Shown here: positions 36,423-36,757 of the stretch, piece by piece | How the letters are laid out: each line of letters opens with the position of its first letter | Position numbering within the stretch: the stretch's first letter is position 1 | From: Bog-532 sp036495425 | GTDB taxonomy: Bacteria; Actinomycetota; Actinomycetes; Streptosporangiales; Streptosporangiaceae | Assembly (NCBI GenBank): GCA_036495425.1 | Contig: DASXMW010000149.1 | Coordinates: forward strand, 1 to 36,757 | Reading direction: 5' to 3' | DNA: 36,757 nucleotides | The notes under the pieces: model-generated | What the model saw: only the letters and a program-made list of their open reading frames with translations | The model's database searches: none | Told to the model about the DNA's origin: nothing | Translations under genes and position numbers: made by a program

Positions 36423-36757
36423 CCGCCCAGCCGGACCCGCTCATTCACCCGATCACCCGGCTGTCGATCTGCGGGCTGCTGGCGGCGGGCGCGAACTGGG
36501 TCGAGTTCGCGGCGCTGCGCGACGCGGCCGGGATCAGCGACTCGGTGCTGTCGAAACAGTCCCGCGTGCTCGAAGACGCCGGGTACGTGGAAGTCCGCAA
36601 GGGCGCGGTCGGCCGGCGGCCGCGCACGTGGTTCCGGCTCACCGCCGAAGGCCGCCAGGCGGTGCAGGGCCATCTGGCCTGGCTGGCCCAGCTGGAGGAG
36701 GCCGTCTCGGCCGGCACCCGCGACGCGCAGCAGGCAATTTCCCTCCCCGACGATCGC
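36419..36757 (+). CDS. Winged-helix transcriptional regulator (HTH_34-like), 3' end outside window
   Basis: GTG 36419 overlaps the previous stop, and the frame is open to the end of the window (113 codons). PDPLIHPITRLSICGLLAAGANWVEFAALRDAAGISDSVLSKQSRVLEDAGYVEVRKG is a winged-helix domain of the same family as the protein at 8950-9249, sharing DPLIHxxxRLxI, the LExAGY recognition region and the LTxxGRxA end. The domain appears complete, with a short helical tail, so the true stop is probably close. It likely represses its own operon through the inverted repeat at 35892-35931. Confidence 0.88.
   Translation, partial: MTAQPDPLIHPITRLSICGLLAAGANWVEFAALRDAAGISDSVLSKQSRVLEDAGYVEVRKGAVGRRPRTWFRLTAEGRQAVQGHLAWLAQLEEAVSAGTRDAQQAISLPDDR

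Overview
The window is chromosomal DNA of a high-GC actinomycete. Coding regions have strong third-position G/C bias, GTG and TTG starts are common, and the order tRNA-Ser, SRP RNA, dnaX, ybaB, recR, DUF5063 gene, lysC, asd is typical of Actinobacteria. Chitinase, F420-type oxidoreductase and DUF427/DUF3040 families support this. The sequence alone does not fix genus or order; a filamentous soil actinomycete is likely.

Layout. 1-5.1 kb: the end of an APH-type phosphotransferase and an acyl-CoA dehydrogenase (a split version of the animal ACAD10/11 fusion), a 490-base spacer with a perfect 22-bp inverted repeat, a ROK kinase, and a divergent XRE-cupin regulator/EamA transporter pair. 5.2-7.6 kb: a PH-domain membrane protein with a 51-residue membrane-peptide gene, then a tRNA-deaminase-associated protein, tadA and tRNA-Ser(CGA). 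7.7-12.5 kb: an accessory stretch holding a truncated esterase, a membrane protein/winged-helix regulator cassette, a flavin split-barrel protein, a GntR-TetR fusion regulator and a divergent FAD monooxygenase. 12.8-20 kb: the housekeeping core named above. 20-24.5 kb: a translationally coupled electron-transfer pair, namely a six-helix bis-heme ferric-reductase-like cytochrome with a 530-residue repetitive tail and a NuoF-ferredoxin fusion. 24.5-28 kb: two secreted proteins (phosphodiester glycosidase and GH18 chitinase with a CBM13 lectin domain). 28-33.4 kb: valS, a 50-residue membrane peptide, then DUF3040, LLM oxidoreductase and DUF427 genes. 33.4-36.8 kb: a stretch of less typical composition with a secreted beta-helix protein and a SnoaL fragment, then a second membrane protein/winged-helix cassette running off the window.

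How the genes fit together. DnaX, YbaB and RecR serve replication and recombinational repair; LysC and Asd carry out the first two steps of aspartate-family amino-acid synthesis and overlap by ATGA. TadA and its partner modify tRNA wobble adenosine. The two regulatory cassettes share one design (small multi-helix membrane protein followed by an HTH_34-like regulator) but carry different palindromic operators. The most unusual items are the cytochrome/NuoF-ferredoxin pair, these paired cassettes, the triplicated operator of the GntR-TetR fusion, and several perfect inverted repeats outside genes. No CRISPR array, transposase, integrase or secondary-metabolite cluster was seen.
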